DNA from: Bacillus sp. (in: firmicutes)
GTDB taxonomy: Bacteria > Bacillota > Clostridia > Lachnospirales > Lachnospiraceae
Direction of reading: 5' to 3'
NCBI GenBank assembly: GCA_023666125.1
Contig: JAMPCN010000012.1
Span: 1 to 42,098 of the forward strand
DNA length: 42,098 nucleotides
Part shown: positions 16,731-22,750 of the stretch, piece after piece
Layout of the letters: each line of letters opens with the position of its first letter
Numbering within the stretch: position 1 is the first letter of the stretch
Translations under genes and position numbers: made by a program
The notes under the pieces: generated by a model
What the model saw: the letters and a program-made list of their open reading frames with translations, nothing else
Database searches by the model: none
What the model was told of the DNA's origin: nothing

Positions 16731-16760
16731 AAAGCAGGGATTCTTGGGAATCTCTGCTTT
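16731..16760 (-). terminator. Terminator after the small 60-residue gene
   Basis: AAAGCAGGGATTC (16731-16743) pairs with GAATCTCTGCTTT (16748-16760), 12 of 13 pairs, loop TTGG. On the minus strand it is followed by five T. It ends the transcript of the small upstream gene and lies about 20 bases before the rhamnosidase start codon. Confidence 0.8.
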
Positions 16761-16778
16761 TATAAATATTATTTTCGG

Positions 16779-16961
16779 TTATTCAATCCTAAATTCCTCT
16801 GCTTCCTCTTCTGTAAGAGGTCTGCCCAGCATCTTAAATCTTTCTATCATCTCTTTCCATCTATAACGCTTGCCATCCGGTTCACCCGTTAGTCTGCTAT
16901 CCTTTGCATAATAGGAAATATCATGCGTAATATCTATTGGTTTTTGTTGCATTGCCAACAT
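16779..16961 (-). CDS. Small acidic/basic protein of a decayed toxin-antitoxin-like unit
   Basis: A 60-residue soluble protein. It has a central RYRWKEMIERFKMLGRPLTEEEAEEF stretch. AGAGGTG lies just before the ATG at 16961; the upstream in-frame GTG at 16970 overlaps that site. Eleven bases upstream ends the reading frame of a broken gene, so this looks like the second gene of a two-gene unit, an antitoxin-like arrangement. A second copy of the RFKMLGRPLTEEE segment lies about 590 bases away. The family is not recognised; antitoxin function is inference from size and context. Confidence 0.6.
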   Translation of the reverse strand: MLAMQQKPIDITHDISYYAKDSRLTGEPDGKRYRWKEMIERFKMLGRPLTEEEAEEFRIE

Positions 16962-16972
16962 AATTATCACCT

Positions 16973-17143
16973 CTACTTTCTCATATATTTATCCAACAAT
17001 ATCTGCGCAGCGTTTTCAAAAATAACCATTCTTCTTGGCGTAATTTCCACTGCATTCAATTTATCCATATAGTATTCTACTAAATCACTTTTAGAAGTAA
17101 ATGCTACTACACCATCACATCCTACGTCAAGACTTATATGACA
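16973..17143 (-). pseudogene. 3' fragment of a small gene, start lost
   Basis: Reading the minus strand, a frame with no start ends in TAG at 16973-16975 and encodes about 56 residues (…ISLDVGCDGVVAFTSKSDLVEYYMDKLNAV…ILLDKYMRK). The pattern looks like the C-terminal part of a real small protein, possibly a GNAT-like fold, but the family is not certain. Upstream the frame is closed by TGA, and the N-terminus of an unrelated ToxN-like toxin runs into it in another frame, so a deletion probably joined two genes. Confidence 0.55.
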
Positions 17144-17219
17144 TCACCTTATCATCTAAATTATGTAGATTACGGATATATTTCATATCCACCTTGTACA
17201 ATTTAAAGTCTTTCTACAT
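17127..17219 (-). pseudogene. N-terminal remnant of a ToxN/AbiQ-family type III toxin
   Basis: The ATG at 17219 has AAGGAG four bases upstream but is followed at once by TAG. The frame continues as K-D-F-KLYKVDMKYIRNLHNLDDKVMSYKS then TGA. The part KLYKVDMKYIRNLHNLDDKV aligns by memory with the start of ToxN (KFYTISSKYIKYLKEFDDKV), the endoribonuclease of type III systems. The rest of the toxin is missing. The upstream promoter, structured RNA and terminator are in the order expected for a type III locus. The call is a dead remnant. Confidence 0.65.
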
Positions 17220-17231
17220 ATTTCTCCTTGT

Positions 17232-17264
17232 AAAAAATGGCTATGCGTTTCTACATAGCCATTT
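17232..17264 (-). terminator. Terminator between antitoxin RNA and toxin remnant
   Basis: An 11-bp perfect stem (AAATGGCTATG 17235-17245 with CATAGCCATTT 17254-17264, loop of 8) is followed on the minus strand by six T. Type III loci keep such a terminator between the antitoxin RNA and the toxin gene to set their ratio. Confidence 0.9.
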
Positions 17265-17330
17265 GTGTAGTAACTCCATTAGAGTTGCTAACGCTTTTAG
17301 CAGTCCACTTTGCGGTAGGACTCACCACTA
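17265..17330 (-). ncRNA. Candidate type III antitoxin RNA (degenerate, 1.4 repeats)
   Basis: Between the promoter and the terminator the minus strand holds three short hairpins in a row: AGTCC/GGACT, GCTAA/TTAGC and AACTC/GAGTT. A weak direct repeat begins GAGTCCTACCGCAAAGTGG and again GAGTTACTACACAAATGG, 47 bases apart, so about 1.4 repeats remain. Known type III antitoxins are tandem 35-45-base repeats that fold as pseudoknots. Function is inferred from order and the adjacent ToxN-like remnant. Confidence 0.5.
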
Positions 17331-17332
17331 AT

Positions 17333-17363
17333 AGTATAATATCATATTCTTGGATTTAGTCAA
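17333..17363 (-). promoter_or_regulatory. Promoter of the candidate antitoxin RNA
   Basis: On the minus strand TTGACT (17363-17358) is followed by TATTAT after 16 bases or TATACT after 19 bases. It points at the hairpin-rich RNA and the toxin remnant. Confidence 0.6.
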
Positions 17364-17375
17364 TGAATTTATTTT

Positions 17376-17440
17376 TCAGTATTTTCTTTTCCGAAATTCC
17401 TCTTCTGTAAGAGGTCTGCCCAGCATCTTAAATCTTTCAC
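17376..17440 (-). pseudogene. Second copy of the RFKMLGRPLTEEE gene fragment
   Basis: 42 bases (17397-17438) are identical to 16803-16844, inside the 60-residue gene. The fragment reads ERFKMLGRPLTEEEFRKRKY and stops. Compared with the intact copy it lacks 9 bases next to the repeat (a three-codon deletion). No start is present. It suggests that the locus was duplicated and then decayed, or that two related units stood in tandem. Confidence 0.65.
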
Positions 17441-17495
17441 TCCCGCTTAGCACAATTTATCAACTATCCTTCCCACACTGCTAAAACCATTTACT

Positions 17496-18116
17496 TTACC
17501 TGATAAAGTGTGTCCACATACGTTCCTCATACTCAGAAAGTTTAATCCCTTCTTTCTTTCCGCTTTCCATATTTTTAAGCTGCCATGCCATATTCTGTCC
17601 AAGTATACGCATAGTCTGCAAACCCTCTTCATCCATTTTGACATCTTCCGGCGTGAAGCCATGTACCTGATTCCAATATTGCGAACCTACAACCTGCATA
17701 TTAGAAATAGTAAAATACATATTCAGGCTTTGGAATGCCATCGACGCTCCGCCCCTTCTGCATGAAACAACTGCTGCGCCGAGCTTGCCCTTCCACTCGA
17801 AAAGAGAACTTTGGAAAAGCCTGTCAAGAAAACATTTAATCTGACCGCTGGGGCCTCCATAATACACAGGAGAGCCAATAATCAGTCCTTGAAATTCGTC
17901 CATGCGTTTATGTATTTCGTTTACCTGGTCGTTAAACACACACATACCTGCATTTCCACATTTGCCGCATCCAATACAGCCGGAAATAGGTTTTGTGCCA
18001 ATCCAAATCAGTTCTGTCTCTACTCCATGGGAATGCAGACTGTTCGCTGCTTCCTTTAATGCAGTATAAGTACATCCATATTCATGTGGGCTGCCATTCA
18101 ACAATAATACTTTCAT
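17496..18116 (-). CDS. Flavodoxin-like NADPH-dependent FMN reductase family protein
   Basis: A 206-residue protein of the flavodoxin fold. It starts MKVLLLNGSPHEYGCT, the FMN phosphate-binding GSP loop, has a cysteine cluster CIGCGKCGNAGMC (about 47-59) as in iron-sulfur flavoproteins and related reductases, then LIIGSPVYYGGPSGQIKCFLDR, the second flavin loop. It probably reduces quinones, metals or small electrophiles using FMN. The ATG at 18116 has AGGAG seven bases upstream; the ATG at 18122 abuts the site. An ATAG-N7-CTAT palindrome shared with the nearby MATE and LysR promoters lies about 60 bases upstream of its predicted transcript start. Confidence 0.85.
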   Translation of the reverse strand: MKVLLLNGSPHEYGCTYTALKEAANSLHSHGVETELIWIGTKPISGCIGCGKCGNAGMCVFNDQVNEIHKRMDEFQGLIIGSPVYYGGPSGQIKCFLDRLFQSSLFEWKGKLGAAVVSCRRGGASMAFQSLNMYFTISNMQVVGSQYWNQVHGFTPEDVKMDEEGLQTMRILGQNMAWQLKNMESGKKEGIKLSEYEERMWTHFIR

Positions 18117-18160
18117 ATTCATTCTCCTTTTGCTATTTTATATTTGATGATTTCAAACCC

Positions 18161-18190
18161 ATTATACGAAGTATAATGATGAATGTATAA
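18161..18190 (-). promoter_or_regulatory. Probable promoter of the flavodoxin-like gene
   Basis: On the minus strand TATAAT (18166-18161) has TTATAC (18190-18185) 18 bases upstream, a poor -35 as expected for an activated promoter. The -10 lies in a 17-base palindrome ATTATAC-GAA-GTATAAT. Confidence 0.5.
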
Positions 18191-18210
18191 TACTATCTAT
18201 CAATAAATCC

Positions 18211-18225
18211 ATAGATAAAATCTAT
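18211..18225. promoter_or_regulatory. Candidate LysR-type operator upstream of the flavodoxin-like gene
   Basis: ATAGATAAAATCTAT is an ATAG-N7-CTAT palindrome, a form of the LysR-type box T-N11-A. Its centre is about 64 bases upstream of the predicted transcript start of the flavodoxin-like gene, the classical activation position. Two more copies lie at 19647 and 19746. Confidence 0.55.
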
Positions 18226-18250
18226 TGAATTATCATATGTGCCATTTCTT

Positions 18251-19597
18251 TTACCGTAAATCCGCCAATACCTTTTTTGCTCGTTTAAGCAGAAACAATA
18301 TTATGGGCAGCGCCAAAAGTTCCGCAAAGACATACGCATACCATACTCTTTCAATATGCCCTGTCTGCGCCAACAATGCCGCACATGGCAGTAGAAAAAC
18401 AACCTGTCTTACCAATGTCAATATCATACTGGAGAGCGCCCTCCCAAGCGCCTGAAAAAAATGTGAAACCAAAATACCGGATACAGAAATAAAATAACTG
18501 AATGAAAGGATTCTAATAGCTGGAACTCCAATAAAAAGCATTTCCTCAGATGCGTTAAACAACAAGAGGATTTGTTTAGCTATAAGCTCTAATATAAAAA
18601 ATGATACCGAAAAAATTATAATAGCATCGACCAATGCAAGGTACAATGTACGAAATATTCTCTGTCGGTTCTTTGCTCCATAATTATAGGCAGCAATCGG
18701 AATCATTCCCAAACACACTCCATGAACGCCAATCAGGGAAAGATTCTGAATCCGGCTGCATATGCCAGCCACCGCAACAGCAGTAGACGAAAATGAAACC
18801 AGTATTGTATTCATTAAAATACCTGCCGCACAAGTAAGCCCCTGCATAAATGCCGTTGGAGTACCAACGCGCAGAATGCCCGCCAAGCAATGGATATTCG
18901 GACGGAATGTAAACCGTATTGGAATTTCTTTGTTATAACAAAGATTCAAGAAAAGTGCAATAAGCGCTCCACAGGTTTTTCCAATCATAGTAGCAATCGC
19001 CGCGCCAGCCGTACCCATAGCAGGCAGCCCAAACCAGCCAAAGATAAATACAGGGTCAAGAAGCAGATTAATAAAAGAGGCGCCGCCCAGAGATATAAGG
19101 AACAATGAGGAATGACCGGCTGCAATCAGACAGCGGTCAAAAACCCATTGCATCATGCTCACTAAAGAAAAAATCATGCAGATAGAAAGATAACTGATTC
19201 CATAGGCAGCAATTTTCTCATTCCCTCCAGACTGCCAAAAGAAAAACGATTTAACTGCTGTCATCCCAATTACTGCAAGAATCACCCATGCGCAGAACGC
19301 AAGGGAAAGTCCTGCTGAAACTGTTTTTTGTACTGTATCTTTATCCTTTTCTCCAAGTGCTTTCGACACAGCGGCATTCAGTCCTAAGGCAATACCGCTT
19401 CCAAGGGCATCCATTAAAAGCTGCATTGGTGCGGCAAGGGAGACAGCCGTAAGCGCTTCTTCACCAATTTGTGCAATAAACATACTATCCACGGTATTAT
19501 AAAGTGTACTAAACAATAAAGAGAGCATAAGCGGCACAGAATTTACCAAAAGCAGACGTTGGATAGGTGCAGTTTCCATACGGTTTTCAGTCTCCAT
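18251..19597 (-). CDS. MATE family multidrug/metabolite exporter
   Basis: A 448-residue protein with about twelve membrane helices in two homologous halves, the MATE (MOP superfamily) design. Conserved parts are visible: PLMLSLLFSTLYNTVDSMFIAQIGEEALTAVSLAAPM in the first helices and the second-half counterpart around GVHGVCLGMIPIAAYNYGAK. MATE proteins export drugs or metabolites with Na+ or H+. The ATG at 19597 has GGAGGAG upstream; the longer frame to 19648 lacks a site. It is divergent from a LysR regulator and has a candidate LysR box in its promoter region. Confidence 0.93.
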   Translation of the reverse strand: METENRMETAPIQRLLLVNSVPLMLSLLFSTLYNTVDSMFIAQIGEEALTAVSLAAPMQLLMDALGSGIALGLNAAVSKALGEKDKDTVQKTVSAGLSLAFCAWVILAVIGMTAVKSFFFWQSGGNEKIAAYGISYLSICMIFSLVSMMQWVFDRCLIAAGHSSLFLISLGGASFINLLLDPVFIFGWFGLPAMGTAGAAIATMIGKTCGALIALFLNLCYNKEIPIRFTFRPNIHCLAGILRVGTPTAFMQGLTCAAGILMNTILVSFSSTAVAVAGICSRIQNLSLIGVHGVCLGMIPIAAYNYGAKNRQRIFRTLYLALVDAIIIFSVSFFILELIAKQILLLFNASEEMLFIGVPAIRILSFSYFISVSGILVSHFFQALGRALSSMILTLVRQVVFLLPCAALLAQTGHIERVWYAYVFAELLALPIILFLLKRAKKVLADLR

Positions 19598-19646
19598 TAG
19601 TTTTATCTCCTCCTTTGGAATAACTTGACTTTTTTTAAAATATATC

Positions 19647-19661
19647 ATAGGATATATCTAT
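19647..19661. promoter_or_regulatory. Candidate LysR-type operator upstream of the MATE gene
   Basis: ATAGGATATATCTAT is an ATAG-N7-CTAT palindrome about 50 bases upstream of the MATE start codon, close enough to overlap its promoter. Confidence 0.55.
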
Positions 19662-19745
19662 CATATCATTACAGATATTTATCCGTTTTTCTTAAATTAT
19701 ATTAGTATTTTTGCTTGTTATCCAATACATATTATGAATATATTA

Positions 19746-19760
19746 ATAGATAAAACCTAT
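19746..19760. promoter_or_regulatory. Candidate LysR-type operator upstream of the LysR gene
   Basis: ATAGATAAAACCTAT is an ATAG-N7-CTAT palindrome ending 19 bases before the LysR start codon, a position that would allow negative autoregulation. Confidence 0.55.
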
Positions 19761-19779
19761 AGGTCAACAGGAGAATATT

Positions 19780-20661
19780 ATGGAACTGACACAATTAATG
19801 CAATTTAAAGCCATAGCAGAATGTGAATCAATGACACAAGCCGCAGAAAAAATACATATTTCCCAACCGACATTAAGCGCCATGCTGAAACGATTGGAAC
19901 ATGAACTAAATATGCCGCTTTTTGACCGCAACAAGAATAAATTAATATTAAATGATGCCGGGAACATATTGCTGAAACATACAAATTTAATTCTTACACA
20001 GCTTGATTTGGCAAAATCGGAGCTTCATGACTATGCTAAAAGAGATTCTACTATAAAAGTTGGATTTTGCGACCCCGGTCCCATGTGGTATTTCACCCCA
20101 AGATATTCTTATACAAAACATGAAAAAGAAATGGACTCCACGCTATACGATGATATTGAAAATGAGGCAGCATATTTGTTAAACGCCAAAGAAGATGTTC
20201 TGATTTCTTTTCGTCATATAGACCATCCTGATATTATCAGCAGACCACTTATACATGAACATTTTATGTTATCGGTAACAAAAGACAGCCCACTGGCAAA
20301 ACTTCATAAAGTATCTATCAAAGATTTAAGACCTGCTTCCATCCTGATTCTTGATGTTGGTGGTTCGTTTTTTCGCAGCCAGGCTGCATTTTGGAAAGAA
20401 TTAGAACCAGATATAACACTGGAACTATGCGATAATGTTTTTATATATAACCAGCTTGTGCGAAATAGTAATATTATTACAACCTCTACGAGAATAACCC
20501 AACACTATCGGTTGGGTAATAATGACCGCATTTTCATACCTGTTATTGATTCTGAATTATCAGTTGACTACCACATTTCTTATTTGAAAAACAATAAGCA
20601 ACGTGTCAACTTTTTTATAGAATGGATAATACAGTGCTGTGAGGAAATTGAAAACCTGTAA
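19780..20661 (+). CDS. LysR family transcriptional regulator
   Basis: A 293-residue regulator. The N-terminal winged helix-turn-helix (1-60: LMQFKAIAECESMTQAAEKIHISQPTLSAMLKRLEHEL) is typical; the rest is a LysR substrate-binding domain of the periplasmic-binding fold (about 90-290). AGGAG precedes the ATG. It is divergent from the MATE exporter, the usual regulator-target layout, and ATAG-N7-CTAT palindromes precede it, the MATE gene and the flavodoxin-like gene. The inducing molecule is unknown. Confidence 0.93.
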   Translation: MELTQLMQFKAIAECESMTQAAEKIHISQPTLSAMLKRLEHELNMPLFDRNKNKLILNDAGNILLKHTNLILTQLDLAKSELHDYAKRDSTIKVGFCDPGPMWYFTPRYSYTKHEKEMDSTLYDDIENEAAYLLNAKEDVLISFRHIDHPDIISRPLIHEHFMLSVTKDSPLAKLHKVSIKDLRPASILILDVGGSFFRSQAAFWKELEPDITLELCDNVFIYNQLVRNSNIITTSTRITQHYRLGNNDRIFIPVIDSELSVDYHISYLKNNKQRVNFFIEWIIQCCEEIENL

Positions 20662-20691
20662 TATAGCATCAAATCAACATAAAAATTTTTT

Positions 20692-21318
20692 TCATTGAAT
20701 GAAATTTCCAAAATCCAACTGCACTAATTTCTTTCCATTGGGTAATGGTTGTTCTATCTGTGTTATCAGCTTATATCCGCTGCTTTTCAAAGTCTGAATC
20801 AACAAATCTTCATCCATTTGGTGATGCACTTTATTGAGGTTATCGAATACATGAATATAGGGCGAGTCGGATACCCAGCTATTATCTGTATTTATCTGGA
20901 TAATACATGAAACATATTGAGGCTGCACTTGTTCCACTGCTTTTTGGAAACAATCATATCCAATATATTCAATCAACAAATTAGCGATTAGCAATTCTGC
21001 TTTTGGAAGCTTATTTGTTTCTTCCATCAGATTCAGCTGTATACATTCCAATATATCCGCCATATCCGCATATCTTTCTTTCACTGCTTTTAAATATTCC
21101 GCATTAATATCAATACCGTATACTTTTTGATATTTTTTTCTGTCAATATGCTCCAAACCATTGCCCCCGGCAATGCCCAAAATCATAACGGAACTTACAG
21201 CATAAGCATCCAACTGGCTTTTCATCATTTGATTCATGTTTTGTAACTGCATGACAGAAGCTAATTGCATATGATTTTCATAATCAGATAATGATATTTC
21301 TTCCCAAGGGTTCAGCAT
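20692..21318 (-). CDS. Class I SAM-dependent methyltransferase
   Basis: A 208-residue protein with a Rossmann-type SAM domain: motif I ILGIAGGNGLEHI (about 46-58), then VYGIDINAEYLKAV with the ribose-binding acidic residue, and ELLIANLLIEYIG as motif III/IV. The N-terminal helix region (NPWEEISLSDYENHM) resembles short methyltransferases of Clostridia. Substrate unknown. It is monocistronic and more AT-rich than the core genes. A 208-bp MITE is inserted just upstream of its start region. Confidence 0.82.
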   Translation of the reverse strand: MLNPWEEISLSDYENHMQLASVMQLQNMNQMMKSQLDAYAVSSVMILGIAGGNGLEHIDRKKYQKVYGIDINAEYLKAVKERYADMADILECIQLNLMEETNKLPKAELLIANLLIEYIGYDCFQKAVEQVQPQYVSCIIQINTDNSWVSDSPYIHVFDNLNKVHHQMDEDLLIQTLKSSGYKLITQIEQPLPNGKKLVQLDFGNFIQ

Positions 21319-21338
21319 GGTATTTCTCTTTTCAGTCG

Positions 21339-21346
21339 TACCTTAA
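21339..21346. repeat. Left target-site duplication of the MITE
   Basis: TACCTTAA occurs directly before the left inverted repeat and again directly after the right one (21555-21562), an 8-bp target duplication. Confidence 0.8.
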
Positions 21347-21554
21347 TCAGGTAATTGCGAAACGCCTATGATAATGTTGGGCTTCGGGTAAAATATACAA
21401 ATCCATAAGTGGGTACTGTGAGACCGTCGGCATTTAGATGCCGTTTTGTGGCATCTTACATGCCGCTACGGTTGAACTGTAGCGAAAGCGCGCCCGCGTT
21501 GGATTGTATTTTTACCCATAAACAATCTTTTCCCGGCGTTTCACAATTACCTGA
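21347..21554. mobile_element. 208-bp miniature inverted-repeat transposable element (MITE)
   Basis: The ends are TCAGGTAATTGCGAAACGCC (21347-21366) and its inverse complement with one mismatch (21535-21554). A second pair of inverted arms lies inside (21386-21404 with 21501-21517), and the middle has further hairpins (CGGCAT/ATGCCG, GGCAT/ATGCC, CTACGGTT/AACTGTAG), so the whole element can fold. It is flanked by the 8-bp duplication TACCTTAA. It has no coding capacity, so it must be moved by a transposase elsewhere. It fills most of the 340-base gap between the methyltransferase and the recombinase genes. Confidence 0.85.
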
Positions 21555-21562
21555 TACCTTAA
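21555..21562. repeat. Right target-site duplication of the MITE
   Basis: Second copy of TACCTTAA, directly after the right inverted repeat. Confidence 0.8.
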
Positions 21563-21626
21563 TTGTTCTTATTTAATAGTATACCTGACTACTCAAAATA
21601 AATCAATTTCTCCCTCCCCGATTTTG

Positions 21627-21635
21627 TGGTATAAT
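21627..21635 (+). promoter_or_regulatory. Extended -10 promoter of the recombinase gene
   Basis: TGGTATAAT is an extended -10 element (TGN-TATAAT) 24 bases upstream of the recombinase start codon. No good -35 is seen, as is common for extended -10 promoters. Confidence 0.65.
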
Positions 21636-21658
21636 AAACTACGAAAGGAAACCACGCC

Positions 21659-22750
21659 ATGAACGATAAAAACAACACCAACTACCACGACCAGCAGAAT
21701 ATTCATAACGTAGAAAAGATGCGCGCCGTTACGGAGACGCTTCCGCGCTTCTGTAAGCAGTTTTTCCGCGGCATCACGGAATACACCTCGTCGCGCACAA
21801 GGCTTGCTTACGCCTATGATTTGCGCGTTTTTTTTGAATATCTGCATGATAAAAACCCCTACTGCGCTAAGATGGAGATAACGGAGTTTCCACTATCCAT
21901 ATTAGATAAACTGACCAGGGAAGATATCGAAGAATATGTGGAATATCTATCCTATTATGAAAAAGACGGCAAGCAGTATACCAACGACGAACGGGGTAAA
22001 AAACGCAAGCTCGCGTCGCTTAGAAGCTTTTATTCCTACTTTTTTGAAGCGGAACTGATTGAAAAAAACCCCGCCGCGCTCGTACCGCTGCCCAAACTGC
22101 ATGAAAAAGAGATTGTCCGTCTGGATGCCGACGAAGTAGCGATTTTATTAGACCAGGTCGAAGACGGTGCGGAACTTACCAAATCGCAGAAACGCTATCA
22201 TCAGGTGACAAAGACAAGAGACGTCGCCCTGCTGACCCTTTTGCTTGGCACAGGTATCCGTGTATCGGAATGCGTCGGTCTGGATATAGAAGACGTGGAT
22301 TTTAAAAATAATGGCATTAAGATACGCCGTAAAGGCGGTTATGAGGCGGTTATCTATTTCGGTGAGGAAGTGGAGGAAGCCTTGCAGGACTATCTGGAAG
22401 AAAGGCAGCATATTATCCCCCAGACAGGGCATGAACACGCGCTTTTTTTATCCATGCAGAACCGCCGTATCTGTGTGCGTTCCGTGGAAAATATGGTAAA
22501 AAAATACTCTTCCACCGTAACCGGCTTAAAAAAAATTACGCCGCATAAGCTGCGCAGCACCTACGGCACTTCCCTCTACCGGGAAACCGGCGATATCTAT
22601 CTGGTGGCGGACGTATTAGGGCATAAAGACGTCAACACGACCAAGAAACACTACGCCGCCTTAGAGGACGACAGACGCCGCTACGCCGCAGACAAGGTAA
22701 GGCTGCGTGAAAAAAATACCGGACGCAACGAGTCAAGGGAGACGCCCTGA
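21659..22750 (+). CDS. XerS-like tyrosine recombinase
   Basis: A 363-residue tyrosine recombinase with all catalytic residues: Arg201 (GTGIRVSE), Lys225 (RRKGG), His296 and Arg299 (PHKLRS), His322 (LGHKDV) and the nucleophile Tyr332 (KKHYA). The N-terminal SAM-like core-binding domain spans about 25-145. Its length and single-gene setting fit the XerS/XerC-D type that resolves chromosome dimers; there are no phage genes, attachment sites or tRNA next to it. AAAGGA lies about nine bases before the ATG. The last 18 bases overlap the converging hydrolase gene. Confidence 0.85.
   Translation: MNDKNNTNYHDQQNIHNVEKMRAVTETLPRFCKQFFRGITEYTSSRTRLAYAYDLRVFFEYLHDKNPYCAKMEITEFPLSILDKLTREDIEEYVEYLSYYEKDGKQYTNDERGKKRKLASLRSFYSYFFEAELIEKNPAALVPLPKLHEKEIVRLDADEVAILLDQVEDGAELTKSQKRYHQVTKTRDVALLTLLLGTGIRVSECVGLDIEDVDFKNNGIKIRRKGGYEAVIYFGEEVEEALQDYLEERQHIIPQTGHEHALFLSMQNRRICVRSVENMVKKYSSTVTGLKKITPHKLRSTYGTSLYRETGDIYLVADVLGHKDVNTTKKHYAALEDDRRRYAADKVRLREKNTGRNESRETP

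Noticed and set aside
17447..17662. 71-codon minus-strand frame near the toxin remnants
   Set aside because: It lies inside and antiparallel in frame to the end of the flavodoxin-like gene and has no ribosome binding site.
18161..18177. Palindrome ATTATAC-GAA-GTATAAT with likeness to part of loxP
   Set aside because: Only a short piece resembles loxP, no 8-base spacer or Cre-like gene is tied to it, and it contains the -10 of the flavodoxin-like gene, which explains it better.
21659..22750. Recombinase as a prophage or ICE integrase
   Set aside because: No phage, conjugation or excisionase genes, no tRNA target and no direct-repeat attachment sites are near; the MITE beside it has inverted ends and is unrelated. 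An orphan integrase cannot be fully excluded.
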